A DNA stretch of 51,575 bases. It comes from Marinobacter flavimaris (GTDB lineage Bacteria; Pseudomonadota; Gammaproteobacteria; Pseudomonadales; Oleiphilaceae). Made by a program: the position numbers and the translations under genes. The stretch is taken from NCBI RefSeq assembly GCF_002933295.1, contig NZ_PSSW01000015.1, forward strand, positions 1 through 51,575. The letters are read 5' to 3'. Below are positions 8,357-17,112 of the stretch, piece by piece (within the stretch, counting starts at the first letter, position 1; each line of letters opens with the position of its first letter). The notes beneath the pieces were generated by a model. The model ran no database searches. It saw nothing but the letters and a program-made list of their open reading frames with translations, and was not told where the DNA came from.

Positions 8357-9877
8357 ATGGACTTGCCAAAGATATTTGCTGCTTTCAAAAGCGCATCCGC
8401 CGGGATTGTTTTCTTCCTCGGCACTGCCCTGATACTGACCGGATGCTCACAGCCCAGCACTCTCCAGGAAATCCGTGATGAGGGGGTGCTGCATGTGATT
8501 ACCCGGACGGCGCCGTCTATCTATGTGGAAAGTGAAGACGGCCCCACCGGCTATGATTACGAACTGGCAAAACTGTTCGCCGAGGAACTTGGCGTAAAGC
8601 TCCGGGTCCGCGTTGCCGATAACAACACAGAAATCCTGTCCGTTCTGGAAAAGAACTACGCCCACTTCGGGATGCTCGGGCTCTCCAGGCAACCCCATAC
8701 TGCCAATCAGTATCGCACCGTAGCGACCGGCATCACCGCCCAGTCGATCCTGGTTTATAACCGCGATGTCGAGCGGCCTGAATCATTACAAGACCTGATC
8801 GGGAAAACGGTGCACGTGGTATCCGACAGCAACCACGAGCACCGCCTGAATGAAGCCCGCCGGGAAAACGCAGAGCTTGAATGGGAGGTGCATCCCGGAC
8901 TGGACGCCGCGGGCGTTCTGTCCCGCGTTGAAAGCGGCGAATTCCCCTACGCAATGGTTTCCTCCAACGAGCTCGACCTTAACCACGTATTCTACCCGAT
9001 GGTGAAGGAGGCCTTTACCCTTGGAGAACCCGGTGAACTGGCCTGGTTTTTCCCGTCAGCGCAGGATGATTCCCTGGCAAAAGCGGCCCGCCAGTTCCTG
9101 GAAAGTCTCGAGACCAACGGAACATTGGCCCAGATTTCCGAGCGCTTCTATGGCCACCTTGATCGACTGAATTACGTGGGTGCCCGAACCTTCATGCATC
9201 ATGTGGAGAACCGGTTGCCCAAATACGAGTCGCTGTTTCGCGACTATGCCCGCGAGTTCAACATGGACTGGCGACTGCTCGCAGCCATTGGTTACCAGGA
9301 GTCCCACTGGCGCCCCAATGCGGTATCGCCCACCGGGGTCCGTGGACTGATGATGCTGACCAGGAACACCGCGAGCCATATCGGCATCAATAACCGCCTG
9401 GACGCCGAAGAAAGCATTCAGGGCGGCGCCAAGTATTTCCGGATCGTGCACGAAAAAATCCCGGAACGAATCCCGGAGCCAGACCGCACCTGGTTCGCCC
9501 TCGCCTCCTACAACGTGGGTTTCGGGCATCTGGAGGACGCCCGACGACTTACAGAAGGCGCGGGACGAGACCCTGACCGGTGGATGGACGTAAAGGAATT
9601 CCTGCCGTTACTGGCCGAGAAGGAATGGTATACCAAGACCCGCTTTGGCTATGCCCGGGGCCACGAACCGGTGATCTACGTCCAGAATATACGGCGCTAT
9701 TACGATGTACTCGCCCGGCTCAACCAGCCGGGTATCCCGGCGACCGAAGCAGAGGAACAGATCGTACAGATGGAGGAAAGCCGGGCGCCGGAAGGCCGAT
9801 CAGGCGAGCTGCAAACGGACGGAAAGCTCAGGGCCGGCCTGCCCGCAGAACTGGGCATGATACCGCCAACCCTTTGA
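8357..9877 (+). CDS. mltF: Membrane-bound lytic murein transglycosylase F
   Basis: Outer-membrane lipoprotein that cleaves peptidoglycan to 1,6-anhydromuropeptides. With the ATG at 8357 it has 506 residues. A signal peptide ends in the lipobox LTGC (Cys about 30). Next come a periplasmic solute-binding-type domain (SBP_bac_3, about 40-270) that is regulatory in this family, and an SLT domain (about 295-440) with the catalytic glutamate in YQESHWRPNA and the later GVRGLMMLT and ASYNVGFGHLEDAR motifs. The frame is open 41 codons upstream, but that stretch lacks a signal-peptide shape and a ribosome site. Convergent with recX (19-bp gap). Confidence 0.95.
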   Translation: MDLPKIFAAFKSASAGIVFFLGTALILTGCSQPSTLQEIRDEGVLHVITRTAPSIYVESEDGPTGYDYELAKLFAEELGVKLRVRVADNNTEILSVLEKNYAHFGMLGLSRQPHTANQYRTVATGITAQSILVYNRDVERPESLQDLIGKTVHVVSDSNHEHRLNEARRENAELEWEVHPGLDAAGVLSRVESGEFPYAMVSSNELDLNHVFYPMVKEAFTLGEPGELAWFFPSAQDDSLAKAARQFLESLETNGTLAQISERFYGHLDRLNYVGARTFMHHVENRLPKYESLFRDYAREFNMDWRLLAAIGYQESHWRPNAVSPTGVRGLMMLTRNTASHIGINNRLDAEESIQGGAKYFRIVHEKIPERIPEPDRTWFALASYNVGFGHLEDARRLTEGAGRDPDRWMDVKEFLPLLAEKEWYTKTRFGYARGHEPVIYVQNIRRYYDVLARLNQPGIPATEAEEQIVQMEESRAPEGRSGELQTDGKLRAGLPAELGMIPPTL

Positions 9878-9896
9878 AGAATCTGACTTCCGCCGG

Positions 9897-10367
9897 CTAT
9901 TCGCTACGAGCCTCGAGCGCGCGCTCCACCTGACTGGCGGAAAAGCCCCTACGATTCAGAAAACGCGCCTGCCGCACTTTTTCGTCCCAGTCGTCACTCA
10001 GATCCGCCAGGCCAAAACGCTTATCGCGGATACCGATAGCTCGCTGACACCAATCCTCCTCCGCCATCTCGGCAACACACTCCGGAGTCTTGTGGACCCC
10101 GCGCTGCTGAAGTTCGCCAAGAATCCGTAGCGGTCCGTAACCAAGGTCCATTCTTTGGCGGGCGTAGACGTCAGCAAACCGATCATCGTCTAGCCAACCC
10201 TCTTTCTCGTAATCATCCAGAACAGCGTTAATAATGTCGCCCGGCAGCTTTCTTTGGCGGAGTTTAAGGCTTAACTCGAGGCGACTGTGCTCGCGCCTGG
10301 CAAGCAACCTGAGTGCCGTTGCCCGGGCCTTGTAATCCTGATCGTTGTCATTTTCCTGTTTTGCCAT
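9897..10367 (-). CDS. recX: Regulatory protein RecX
   Basis: RecX binds RecA filaments and limits their growth. The ATG at 10367 follows an AAGGG site and gives 156 residues, typical for RecX. Three tandem three-helix repeats are visible, with family residues ARREHSRLELSLKL, YEKEGWLDDDRFADVYARQR, GYGPLRILGELQQRGV and RFLNRRGFSASQVERAL. Unusually it is not next to recA, which is the common arrangement; no recA is in the window. Divergent from the DUF349 gene. Confidence 0.93.
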   Translation of the reverse strand: MAKQENDNDQDYKARATALRLLARREHSRLELSLKLRQRKLPGDIINAVLDDYEKEGWLDDDRFADVYARQRMDLGYGPLRILGELQQRGVHKTPECVAEMAEEDWCQRAIGIRDKRFGLADLSDDWDEKVRQARFLNRRGFSASQVERALEARSE

Positions 10368-10544
10368 ACAGACCCTTTCCGCACACGCATACAAAACGCT
10401 AGACTAGCCGCGAATTTTTCCTGCTGGCCAGCACCTCAGGCTGACCAGTCAAACTACCCGGCATCCTGACCGGATGCCGACGGCCGGTGGCGGCACAACT
10501 TTGCCCGACACCGTGAACTGGTTTCAACACCCAAGGATACTCTT

Positions 10545-13010
10545 ATGGCCGCGTTCATCCAGAAACTGTTCAAATCCCGCAAGACAACCGAGGCAACGCC
10601 AAAACAGCGGAAAGCCACCCAGCCAGAGCCTGTCGAACAGGAAGATACCCGGACTGACCGGAGGGAAGAACAGCTCAAAACACTGGAGAGCGCACCATCC
10701 CAGGATGTCCTGGCCAAGCTTGCCATTGAGGGCGTTACCGCGGATATCCGGCAGTCCGCTGCAGGCAGACTGACCGACGAAGCCAGCCTGCAGGAAGTGC
10801 AGAAACAGGCCAAAGGCCGTGACAAAGGTGTCTACCAGATCGTTAAACTGGCACTGCAGCAGCGGCGCGAAGAGCAGGCCCGGCTGGACAGCATCAGCCA
10901 GACCATCGCTACCCTTACCCGCCACGCCCAGGACCAGGCGAAAAGTGACGATACCAAGCTTTATGAGGCCCGCCTCGAAGCCCTGCTGAAACAATGGACA
11001 GAGGTGGAAACACACGCCTCACCGGAACAGGCCCAGGCATTTCTCGAAGCGGTTCACCTGTGCAAAGAGCGCATTGCGGCCCTGCAATCTGCGGCGGAAG
11101 ATGAAAAGCGCCAGCGCGAGCAGAAGCTGCAACGTCAGGAAACCCTGGATCTGCTGACCCGCACACTGGACGAGCTCAAGTCTCAACCGCCTGAAACACT
11201 GCCCTCACTGGCGTCCCTGGATGCACTCCAGAAAACCCAGGAAAACCGCTGGCTGGAAGCAACCCGGGATACGGCAGTGGAGAAGCAGGAACAGAAAGCC
11301 TACGAAAACGCCATGCTGGCACTGCGCAATTACCTGAGTTCTGTCCGTCGGATTACCCAGGAACGGGAAACCATCGTCGAACTTGGCGCACTGCTCGAGC
11401 GCGCAGACGATGCCACCGACGAGCAGCGTGCCCAGGCAAAGACACTGGTTGCCGAGATCAACTGGCCGGAAGACTATCCCATCCCGGCACTACTGGAGCC
11501 ATTGCGGAAGCTGGCCGGCAAACGCAAGAAACCGGCAGAGCCCCGAGTTGACCAGGAGCAACAGAAAGCTCTGACGACTCGCCTCGAGGCCGAAATCAGG
11601 CAACTGGAGGAGGCTCTGGAGGCCAAACAGCTGAAAGAATCCAAACAGCTCTTCAAAACGGCACAACAGCACTTCCGGGATCTGGACCAGCGCCACGCAA
11701 AACCCTATCAGGCGCGCATGCAGCTGCTTACCGGGCAATTGCGTGAACTCTCGGACTGGCAGGGCTTCGCCACGGAACCCAAGCAGATTGCCCTGTGCGA
11801 GCAAATGGAATACCTGGCAGAGCAGCCAATGGATCCGGAAGCAAAGGCCGAGCGAATCAAGGAGTTGCAGAATGAGTGGCGCGATCTCGGCGGCTCTTCA
11901 GATCGCTCGCTGTGGTCCCGGTTCAAAGCTGCCTCGGACAAGGCTTACGAGCCCTGCAAGGCCTACTTCTCTGCCAAGTCCGGCCTCAAACAGGCCAATC
12001 TGGAAAAACGGTCCGCCATTTGCCAGCAGCTCGAAAGCTTCCTGGACAATGCCGACTGGTCTTCCATCGACTGGAAAGCCGCGGAACGAATCCACCAGAC
12101 CGCTCGCCAGGAGTGGAAAGAGGCCTGGCCAGTGGAATTCCGCGACAATCGGGGCGTTCAAAAGCGCTTCGATGAACTGCTCAAGAGGCTGGAAGCACCC
12201 CTGGACGAGGAACGGCGCAAGAACGAAGGCCTGAAACAGACGATCGTGGACAAGGCCCAGGCCCTGGTCGAACACGAGCCGCTTCAGGAGGCCATGAACC
12301 AGGCCAAGGCCCTCCAGGGAGACTGGCAAGCCATCGGAATCACCCGCCATCGGGAAGACCGCAAACTATGGCAGGCGTTCCGAAAGGCCTGTGACCAGAT
12401 CTTTGCTCGCCGTGATGCCGAGCGCTCGGAACAGCAGCAGGCATCACGGGCCGCCGACGAGACGGCGCAAGCAGGCCTGAATCAGGTTTCAGGAATATCC
12501 CCGGAAAGTGACGAACAGGCAGTCACTGCGGCCCTGGCGACGCTCAAGGATATTGATGCCGCTACGCTCTCAAAAGGCGTCAGGGAACAGGTCCAGCAAG
12601 AAAAGCAGCGGCTGAGCAAGATTCTCTCGGCTCTGAGATTGCAGGCAAAAATGGCTTCCTGGCAGTCTCTGGTGATGGCGGCCACAGCGGGCCAGTCCGG
12701 GAGTGAATCAGCGCCTCAGCACTGGGCTGCGCTGGCCGAAACGTCAGACGCCAGCGATCCGGTCGAGCTGGTGATTCGCGCAGAAATCCTTTGCGGCGTG
12801 CCCTCCCCCGAAGCCGATCAGCAGCGCCGCATGGAAATCCAGGTTCAGCGCCTTGCCAATGGCATGGGTTCCGCCGACAACAGCACGGATCAAATGCAGG
12901 ATGTAGAGAAACTGCTGGCAGCCTGGTGCCTGGGTGGCACTGGCAAAAACGCGGACACGGAGCTCGCTGAGCGACTGAACAGGGCTATCGCCAATCTGAA
13001 CGAGGCCTGA
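10545..13010 (+). CDS. DUF349 domain-containing coiled-coil protein
   Basis: An 821-residue, highly charged, mostly helical cytoplasmic protein without signal peptide or membrane segments. It resembles the large DUF349 proteins found in Pseudomonas and relatives. Several DUF349 units of about 75 residues can be seen (for example around 420-490, 495-560 and 570-640) with the recurring pattern W-x5-F/W-R-x-A-x-D plus K/R-rich helices (LWSRFKAASDKAYEPCKAYF, LWQAFRKACDQIFARRDAE). Long stretches are Gln/Glu-rich coiled coil. The function is unknown. It stands alone between recX and the ComFB-domain gene. Confidence 0.82.
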   Translation: MAAFIQKLFKSRKTTEATPKQRKATQPEPVEQEDTRTDRREEQLKTLESAPSQDVLAKLAIEGVTADIRQSAAGRLTDEASLQEVQKQAKGRDKGVYQIVKLALQQRREEQARLDSISQTIATLTRHAQDQAKSDDTKLYEARLEALLKQWTEVETHASPEQAQAFLEAVHLCKERIAALQSAAEDEKRQREQKLQRQETLDLLTRTLDELKSQPPETLPSLASLDALQKTQENRWLEATRDTAVEKQEQKAYENAMLALRNYLSSVRRITQERETIVELGALLERADDATDEQRAQAKTLVAEINWPEDYPIPALLEPLRKLAGKRKKPAEPRVDQEQQKALTTRLEAEIRQLEEALEAKQLKESKQLFKTAQQHFRDLDQRHAKPYQARMQLLTGQLRELSDWQGFATEPKQIALCEQMEYLAEQPMDPEAKAERIKELQNEWRDLGGSSDRSLWSRFKAASDKAYEPCKAYFSAKSGLKQANLEKRSAICQQLESFLDNADWSSIDWKAAERIHQTARQEWKEAWPVEFRDNRGVQKRFDELLKRLEAPLDEERRKNEGLKQTIVDKAQALVEHEPLQEAMNQAKALQGDWQAIGITRHREDRKLWQAFRKACDQIFARRDAERSEQQQASRAADETAQAGLNQVSGISPESDEQAVTAALATLKDIDAATLSKGVREQVQQEKQRLSKILSALRLQAKMASWQSLVMAATAGQSGSESAPQHWAALAETSDASDPVELVIRAEILCGVPSPEADQQRRMEIQVQRLANGMGSADNSTDQMQDVEKLLAAWCLGGTGKNADTELAERLNRAIANLNEA

Positions 13011-13023
13011 GGCGCCCAGCGGT

Positions 13024-13287
13024 CTACTCCCGCTGATGTTCCCTGACGAATTCCCTGGCTTCCTTTACGGCGGCCAGGGATTTCTGTTTCATCCCCTTGA
13101 GTTCCTCGTCCGCCAGGTAAAACATCATATCGATTGAATGCCGGTAATACCGTGTGGGCAGTCGGTTGAGAGCCACGCACATAACATCGGTCAGATAGTC
13201 CGCTGTGTCAGACTCCTCCCGCGTTGCCTCGATGGCATCCACCACCAGCCGCTCGTAGAAATTATCGATTGCATCTCGCAGAGACAT
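13024..13287 (-). CDS. ComFB-domain protein
   Basis: A small helical protein matching the late-competence ComFB family: YERLVVDAIEATREE, then DVMCVALNRLPTRYYRHSID. Some ComFB proteins are reported to bind cyclic dinucleotides. I chose the ATG at 13287 because GGGAGG sits nine bases upstream, giving 87 residues, the usual domain size. The frame stays open to a TTG at 13374 (116 residues), but the extra 29 residues are basic and not typical. No competence genes are nearby. Tail to tail with the DUF349 gene (13-bp gap). Confidence 0.75.
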   Translation of the reverse strand: MSLRDAIDNFYERLVVDAIEATREESDTADYLTDVMCVALNRLPTRYYRHSIDMMFYLADEELKGMKQKSLAAVKEAREFVREHQRE

Positions 13288-13475
13288 GGCTTCCGCCTCC
13301 CGAATTCGTCTGCGGTTTCTAACACCATAGAAGCCAGCCCCCTCCTTGTCATGGTTCATGAGCAATTTCGCCAATGCGATTGGCAGCCCGCGTCATTACC
13401 CCCTGCAACCGCAACCGGCTATGGTTGTGTCATCGGTAAATCAAACCCGAAAACAATATGACCAGAGGACAAGCA

Positions 13476-14684
13476 ATGACCACCGAGGCTTATATCTTCG
13501 ATGCAGTCCGCACCCCCCGGGGGCGCGGAAAAAAAGACGGATCACTTCACAGCGTCAAACCCATCTCGCTGTTGACCACGGTGCTCCATGCGCTGCAGGA
13601 GAGGAACAGCCTGGATACCGCCCAGGTGGACGACATTGTGATGGGCTGCGTAACCGCCGTGGGTGACCAGGGTGCTGATATCGCCAAGACAGCAGCGCTG
13701 GCCGCTGACTGGGATGAAAAGGTGGCGGGCGTCACCCTGAACCGTTTCTGCGCCTCCGGATTGGAAGCCGTGAATCTGGCGGCCATGAAAGTTCGCTCTG
13801 GCTGGGAAGACATGGTGGTTGCCGGCGGTGTGGAGGCCATGTCCCGTGTGCCCATGGGCTCCGACGGCGGAGCCTGGGCCACAGATCCGGAAACCAATCT
13901 GCATACCGGTTTCATGCCCCAGGGCATCGGCGCAGACCTGATTGCCACCCTCGAGGGCTTCAGCCGTGAAGACGTTGATGGCTTTGCCGTGAAATCCCAG
14001 CAGAAAGCGGCCAATGCCTGGCAGAACGGCTACTTTGCGAAGTCCATCATTCCGATCACTGACCAGAATGGCGTGGTGATCCTTGATCGCGATGAGCATG
14101 TGCGTGGCAACACTTCCCTGGAAAGCCTTTCCGGCCTGAAACCCTCCTTCCAGATGATGGGCGAGATGGGCTTCGACGGTGTCGCCCGGGAGAAATACCA
14201 CTACGTGGAGAAGATTAACCACGTTCATCATGCCGGCAACTCCTCAGGTATCGTCGACGGTGCCACCGCCATGCTCATCGGCAGTGAAGCCAAGGGCAAA
14301 GCCATGGGGCTGACGCCGCGCGCTCGCATCATCGCCACGGCCGTGACCAGCACAGACCCCACCATCATGCTCACCGGCCCCGCCCCGGCAGCGCGCAAGG
14401 CACTGGAAAAGGCGGGCATGACTGCCGATCAGATCGATCTGTTTGAAGTGAACGAGGCCTTCGCCTCTGTGGTTATGCGCTTCCAGCGGGAACTCTCGGT
14501 TCCCGGCGAAAAAGTGAACGTGAACGGCGGGGCTATCGCCATGGGCCACCCGCTGGGTGCCACCGGCGCCATGATCCTTGGCACCCTGCTGGATGAGCTG
14601 GAGCGGCGCGAGCTGCGCTACGGCCTGGCCACACTGTGCGTCGGTGGCGGCATGGGCATTGCCACCATCATTGAGCGCGTCTGA
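13476..14684 (+). CDS. Acetyl-CoA C-acyltransferase (thiolase)
   Basis: A 402-residue thiolase that removes acetyl-CoA from 3-ketoacyl-CoA in beta-oxidation, or condenses two acyl-CoAs. Visible motifs are NRFCASGLEAVN with the nucleophilic Cys (about 90), NEAFAS, GGAIAMGHPLGATGA with the catalytic His, and the C-terminal CVGGGMGIA with the second Cys. The ATG at 13476 follows AGAGGA; an open frame six codons longer has no such site. Followed after 29 bp by the FadB/J-type gene; the pair makes the last three steps of fatty-acid oxidation, fitting a hydrocarbon- and lipid-using Marinobacter. Confidence 0.93.
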   Translation: MTTEAYIFDAVRTPRGRGKKDGSLHSVKPISLLTTVLHALQERNSLDTAQVDDIVMGCVTAVGDQGADIAKTAALAADWDEKVAGVTLNRFCASGLEAVNLAAMKVRSGWEDMVVAGGVEAMSRVPMGSDGGAWATDPETNLHTGFMPQGIGADLIATLEGFSREDVDGFAVKSQQKAANAWQNGYFAKSIIPITDQNGVVILDRDEHVRGNTSLESLSGLKPSFQMMGEMGFDGVAREKYHYVEKINHVHHAGNSSGIVDGATAMLIGSEAKGKAMGLTPRARIIATAVTSTDPTIMLTGPAPAARKALEKAGMTADQIDLFEVNEAFASVVMRFQRELSVPGEKVNVNGGAIAMGHPLGATGAMILGTLLDELERRELRYGLATLCVGGGMGIATIIERV

Positions 14685-14713
14685 ACCCGTCCACTTTTCC
14701 AGGAGAACCAATT

Positions 14714-16864
14714 ATGAGTGCTATTCGTTACGAACTGGGTTCAGACCAGATCCTGACCCTCACCATCGATATGCCCGGCCAGTCCGCCAACACCATGAAC
14801 GCTGCTTTTCGGGACGCCCTGTCGGAAACCGCCGCAAAAGTGAAGGAAGACCTGGATAACATTCGCGGCATCATCATTGCCTCCGCCAAAAAGACGTTTT
14901 TTGCCGGCGGCGACCTGAAAGAACTGCATAAGGTCACGCGCGAAGACGCCGGGACTTTCGAGGATATGGTCAACGGCCTGAAATCGCACATGCGGTTTCT
15001 GGAAACCACCGGAAAACCCGTGGTGGCAGCCATCAACGGCTCCGCCCTGGGTGGCGGCCTCGAGATTGCCCTCGCCTGTCATTACCGTGTCGCCATCAAT
15101 GACGACAGCATTCAACTTGGACTGCCGGAAGTGACTCTGGGCCTGCTGCCAGGTGGCGGCGGCACCCAGCGACTGCCTCGAATGATTGGCCTGGAGGCAG
15201 CCTTCCCGTTCCTGATGGAAGGCAAAAAGGTAAATCCGAAAGCTGCGCTCAAGGCCGGCATTATCAACGAACTGGCAGATTCTGCCGACGATATGATCAC
15301 GAAAGCCCGAGCGTTCATTGAGGCCAACCCGAAATGTCAGCAGCCGTGGGACCAGAAAGGCTTCAGGTTCCCGGGTGGCGCGCCCCACCATCCTGCCATG
15401 GCGCAGAAGCTGGCGATCGCTCCGGCCATGCTGAAGCAGAAGACCAAAGGCTGCTATCCGGCCCCGGAGCGCATACTTTCTGCTGCCGTTGAAGGCGCTC
15501 AGGTCGATTTCGATAACGGCAGCCTGATCGAGACCCGGTATTTTGCGGAACTGGTGATCGGCCAGGTTGCCAAGAACATGACCGGCACCTTCTGGTTCCA
15601 GTTGAACGCCATCAAGGCGGGCGGCAGCCGCCCCGAGGGCGTTGAGAAAGAAACCTTCCGCAAGGTGGGTGTTCTGGGCGCAGGCATGATGGGCGCAGGT
15701 ATCGCCTATTCAACGGCGACACGGGGTATCGATGTGGTGCTGAAAGACGTCTCCGTTGAAAATGCCGAAAAAGGCAAAAGCTACTCGGAGAACCTGCTCG
15801 CCAAGAAAGTCAGTCGTGGCCGAATGACGGAAGAACAGAAGGCAGACATCCTGAGCCGCATCAAGGCCACCGATTCGTCAGACGATCTGGAAGGCTGTGA
15901 CCTGGTGATCGAGGCGGTCTTCGAGGACAGTGGACTGAAGGCAAAAGTGACCCAGGAAGCGGAACCCAAACTGGTGGCAAACGGGATTTTTGCGTCCAAC
16001 ACCTCAACCATCCCCATTACCCAGCTCGCCGGAGCCTCTGCGAACGCCGAGAACTTCATTGGCCTGCATTTCTTCTCACCGGTCGACAAGATGCAGCTGG
16101 TAGAAATCATCGTCGGCGAAAAAACCTCGGATGAAACCCTGGCGCGCTCGTTTGACTACGTTCAGCAGATCGGAAAGATTCCCGTGGTGGTCAACGACAG
16201 TCGAGGGTTCTTTACCTCGCGGGTCTTTGGGACCTTCGTCAACGAGGGCATCTGCATGCTTGGCGAAGGTATTCATCCAGCGAGCATTGAAAACGCGGGG
16301 GTGCTGGCCGGTATGCCCGTCGGGCCACTGGCGATTTCCGACGAAGTCAGCATGACCCTGATGCAACACATCCGGGATCAGAGCAGGAAGGATACCGAAG
16401 CCGCCGGCGGAACCTGGAATCCCCACCCAGCGGAGGCCGTCACTGATGCGATGGTCAACGAACATGGCCGCAAGGGCAAGGCTGCGGGCGCGGGCTTCTA
16501 CGAGTACCCTGCCAACGGCAAGAAACACCTCTGGCCGGAGCTGGAAACTCTGTTCGTGAACGCGGAGAAGGCAAGAACGGTCAAACTGCAGGAGCTGAAA
16601 GACCGGATCCTCTTCATTCAGGCCATCGAAACCGTTCGTTGTCTGGAGGAAGGCGTATTGCGAACGGTAGAGGATGCGAATATCGGCAGTATCTTTGGCA
16701 TTGGCTATGCGCCGTGGACCGGTGGCGCGATTCAGTTCATCAATCAGTATGGCGTGAGAGCATTCACGGAGCGGGCATCGGCGCTCGCCGAGACCTATGG
16801 TGAACGCTTTGCACCACCCAGACTGTTGCAGGAAAAGGCGGAAACGAACACACCGTTCGCCTGA
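14714..16864 (+). CDS. FadB/FadJ-type bifunctional enoyl-CoA hydratase / 3-hydroxyacyl-CoA dehydrogenase
   Basis: A 716-residue multifunctional beta-oxidation enzyme. The N-terminal crotonase domain (about 1-190) has GGDLKEL, GSALGGGLEIALACHYRVA and LPEVTLGLLPGGGGTQRLP, including the two expected acidic catalytic residues. The middle NAD-binding domain (about 315-500) opens with VGVLGAGMMGAGIAYSTA and contains FIGLHFFSPVDKMQLVE. A C-terminal 3-hydroxyacyl-CoA dehydrogenase domain follows. An AGGAGA site precedes the ATG. It forms an operon with the upstream thiolase and ends at a strong terminator. FadB versus FadJ cannot be decided from sequence alone, and the thiolase-first order differs from fadBA. 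Confidence 0.93.
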   Translation: MSAIRYELGSDQILTLTIDMPGQSANTMNAAFRDALSETAAKVKEDLDNIRGIIIASAKKTFFAGGDLKELHKVTREDAGTFEDMVNGLKSHMRFLETTGKPVVAAINGSALGGGLEIALACHYRVAINDDSIQLGLPEVTLGLLPGGGGTQRLPRMIGLEAAFPFLMEGKKVNPKAALKAGIINELADSADDMITKARAFIEANPKCQQPWDQKGFRFPGGAPHHPAMAQKLAIAPAMLKQKTKGCYPAPERILSAAVEGAQVDFDNGSLIETRYFAELVIGQVAKNMTGTFWFQLNAIKAGGSRPEGVEKETFRKVGVLGAGMMGAGIAYSTATRGIDVVLKDVSVENAEKGKSYSENLLAKKVSRGRMTEEQKADILSRIKATDSSDDLEGCDLVIEAVFEDSGLKAKVTQEAEPKLVANGIFASNTSTIPITQLAGASANAENFIGLHFFSPVDKMQLVEIIVGEKTSDETLARSFDYVQQIGKIPVVVNDSRGFFTSRVFGTFVNEGICMLGEGIHPASIENAGVLAGMPVGPLAISDEVSMTLMQHIRDQSRKDTEAAGGTWNPHPAEAVTDAMVNEHGRKGKAAGAGFYEYPANGKKHLWPELETLFVNAEKARTVKLQELKDRILFIQAIETVRCLEEGVLRTVEDANIGSIFGIGYAPWTGGAIQFINQYGVRAFTERASALAETYGERFAPPRLLQEKAETNTPFA

Positions 16865-16883
16865 TTCAGCCTCTGCACGTCTG

Positions 16884-16915
16884 CTGCCGGGAGGATTTAC
16901 CGATTCTCCCGGCAG
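16884..16915 (+). terminator. Terminator of the thiolase-FadB/J operon
   Basis: Perfect 10-bp stem CTGCCGGGAG / CTCCCGGCAG with a 12-nt loop, followed by TTTCCCC, 20 bp after the stop codon. The U-run is short but the stem is strong. The remaining sequence to 17112 holds no ORF and must include the promoter for the protease gene. Confidence 0.75.
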
Positions 16916-17112
16916 TTTCCCCGTGTGCAACACGCCTCAACCCCGATGATCCCTCAGTTACGAACGTGGCGTCTTCATGGACAGATTGTCACGATCCGAT
17001 ACGCCCTGCCTATGGCATCGGGTGTAGTGCTTGCCTACAATAAATTTAATAAGTCACGGGTAGACACTCCCTCGCAAACCGAGGGGCTACCAACACCGTC
17101 GGGTAAGCATTT

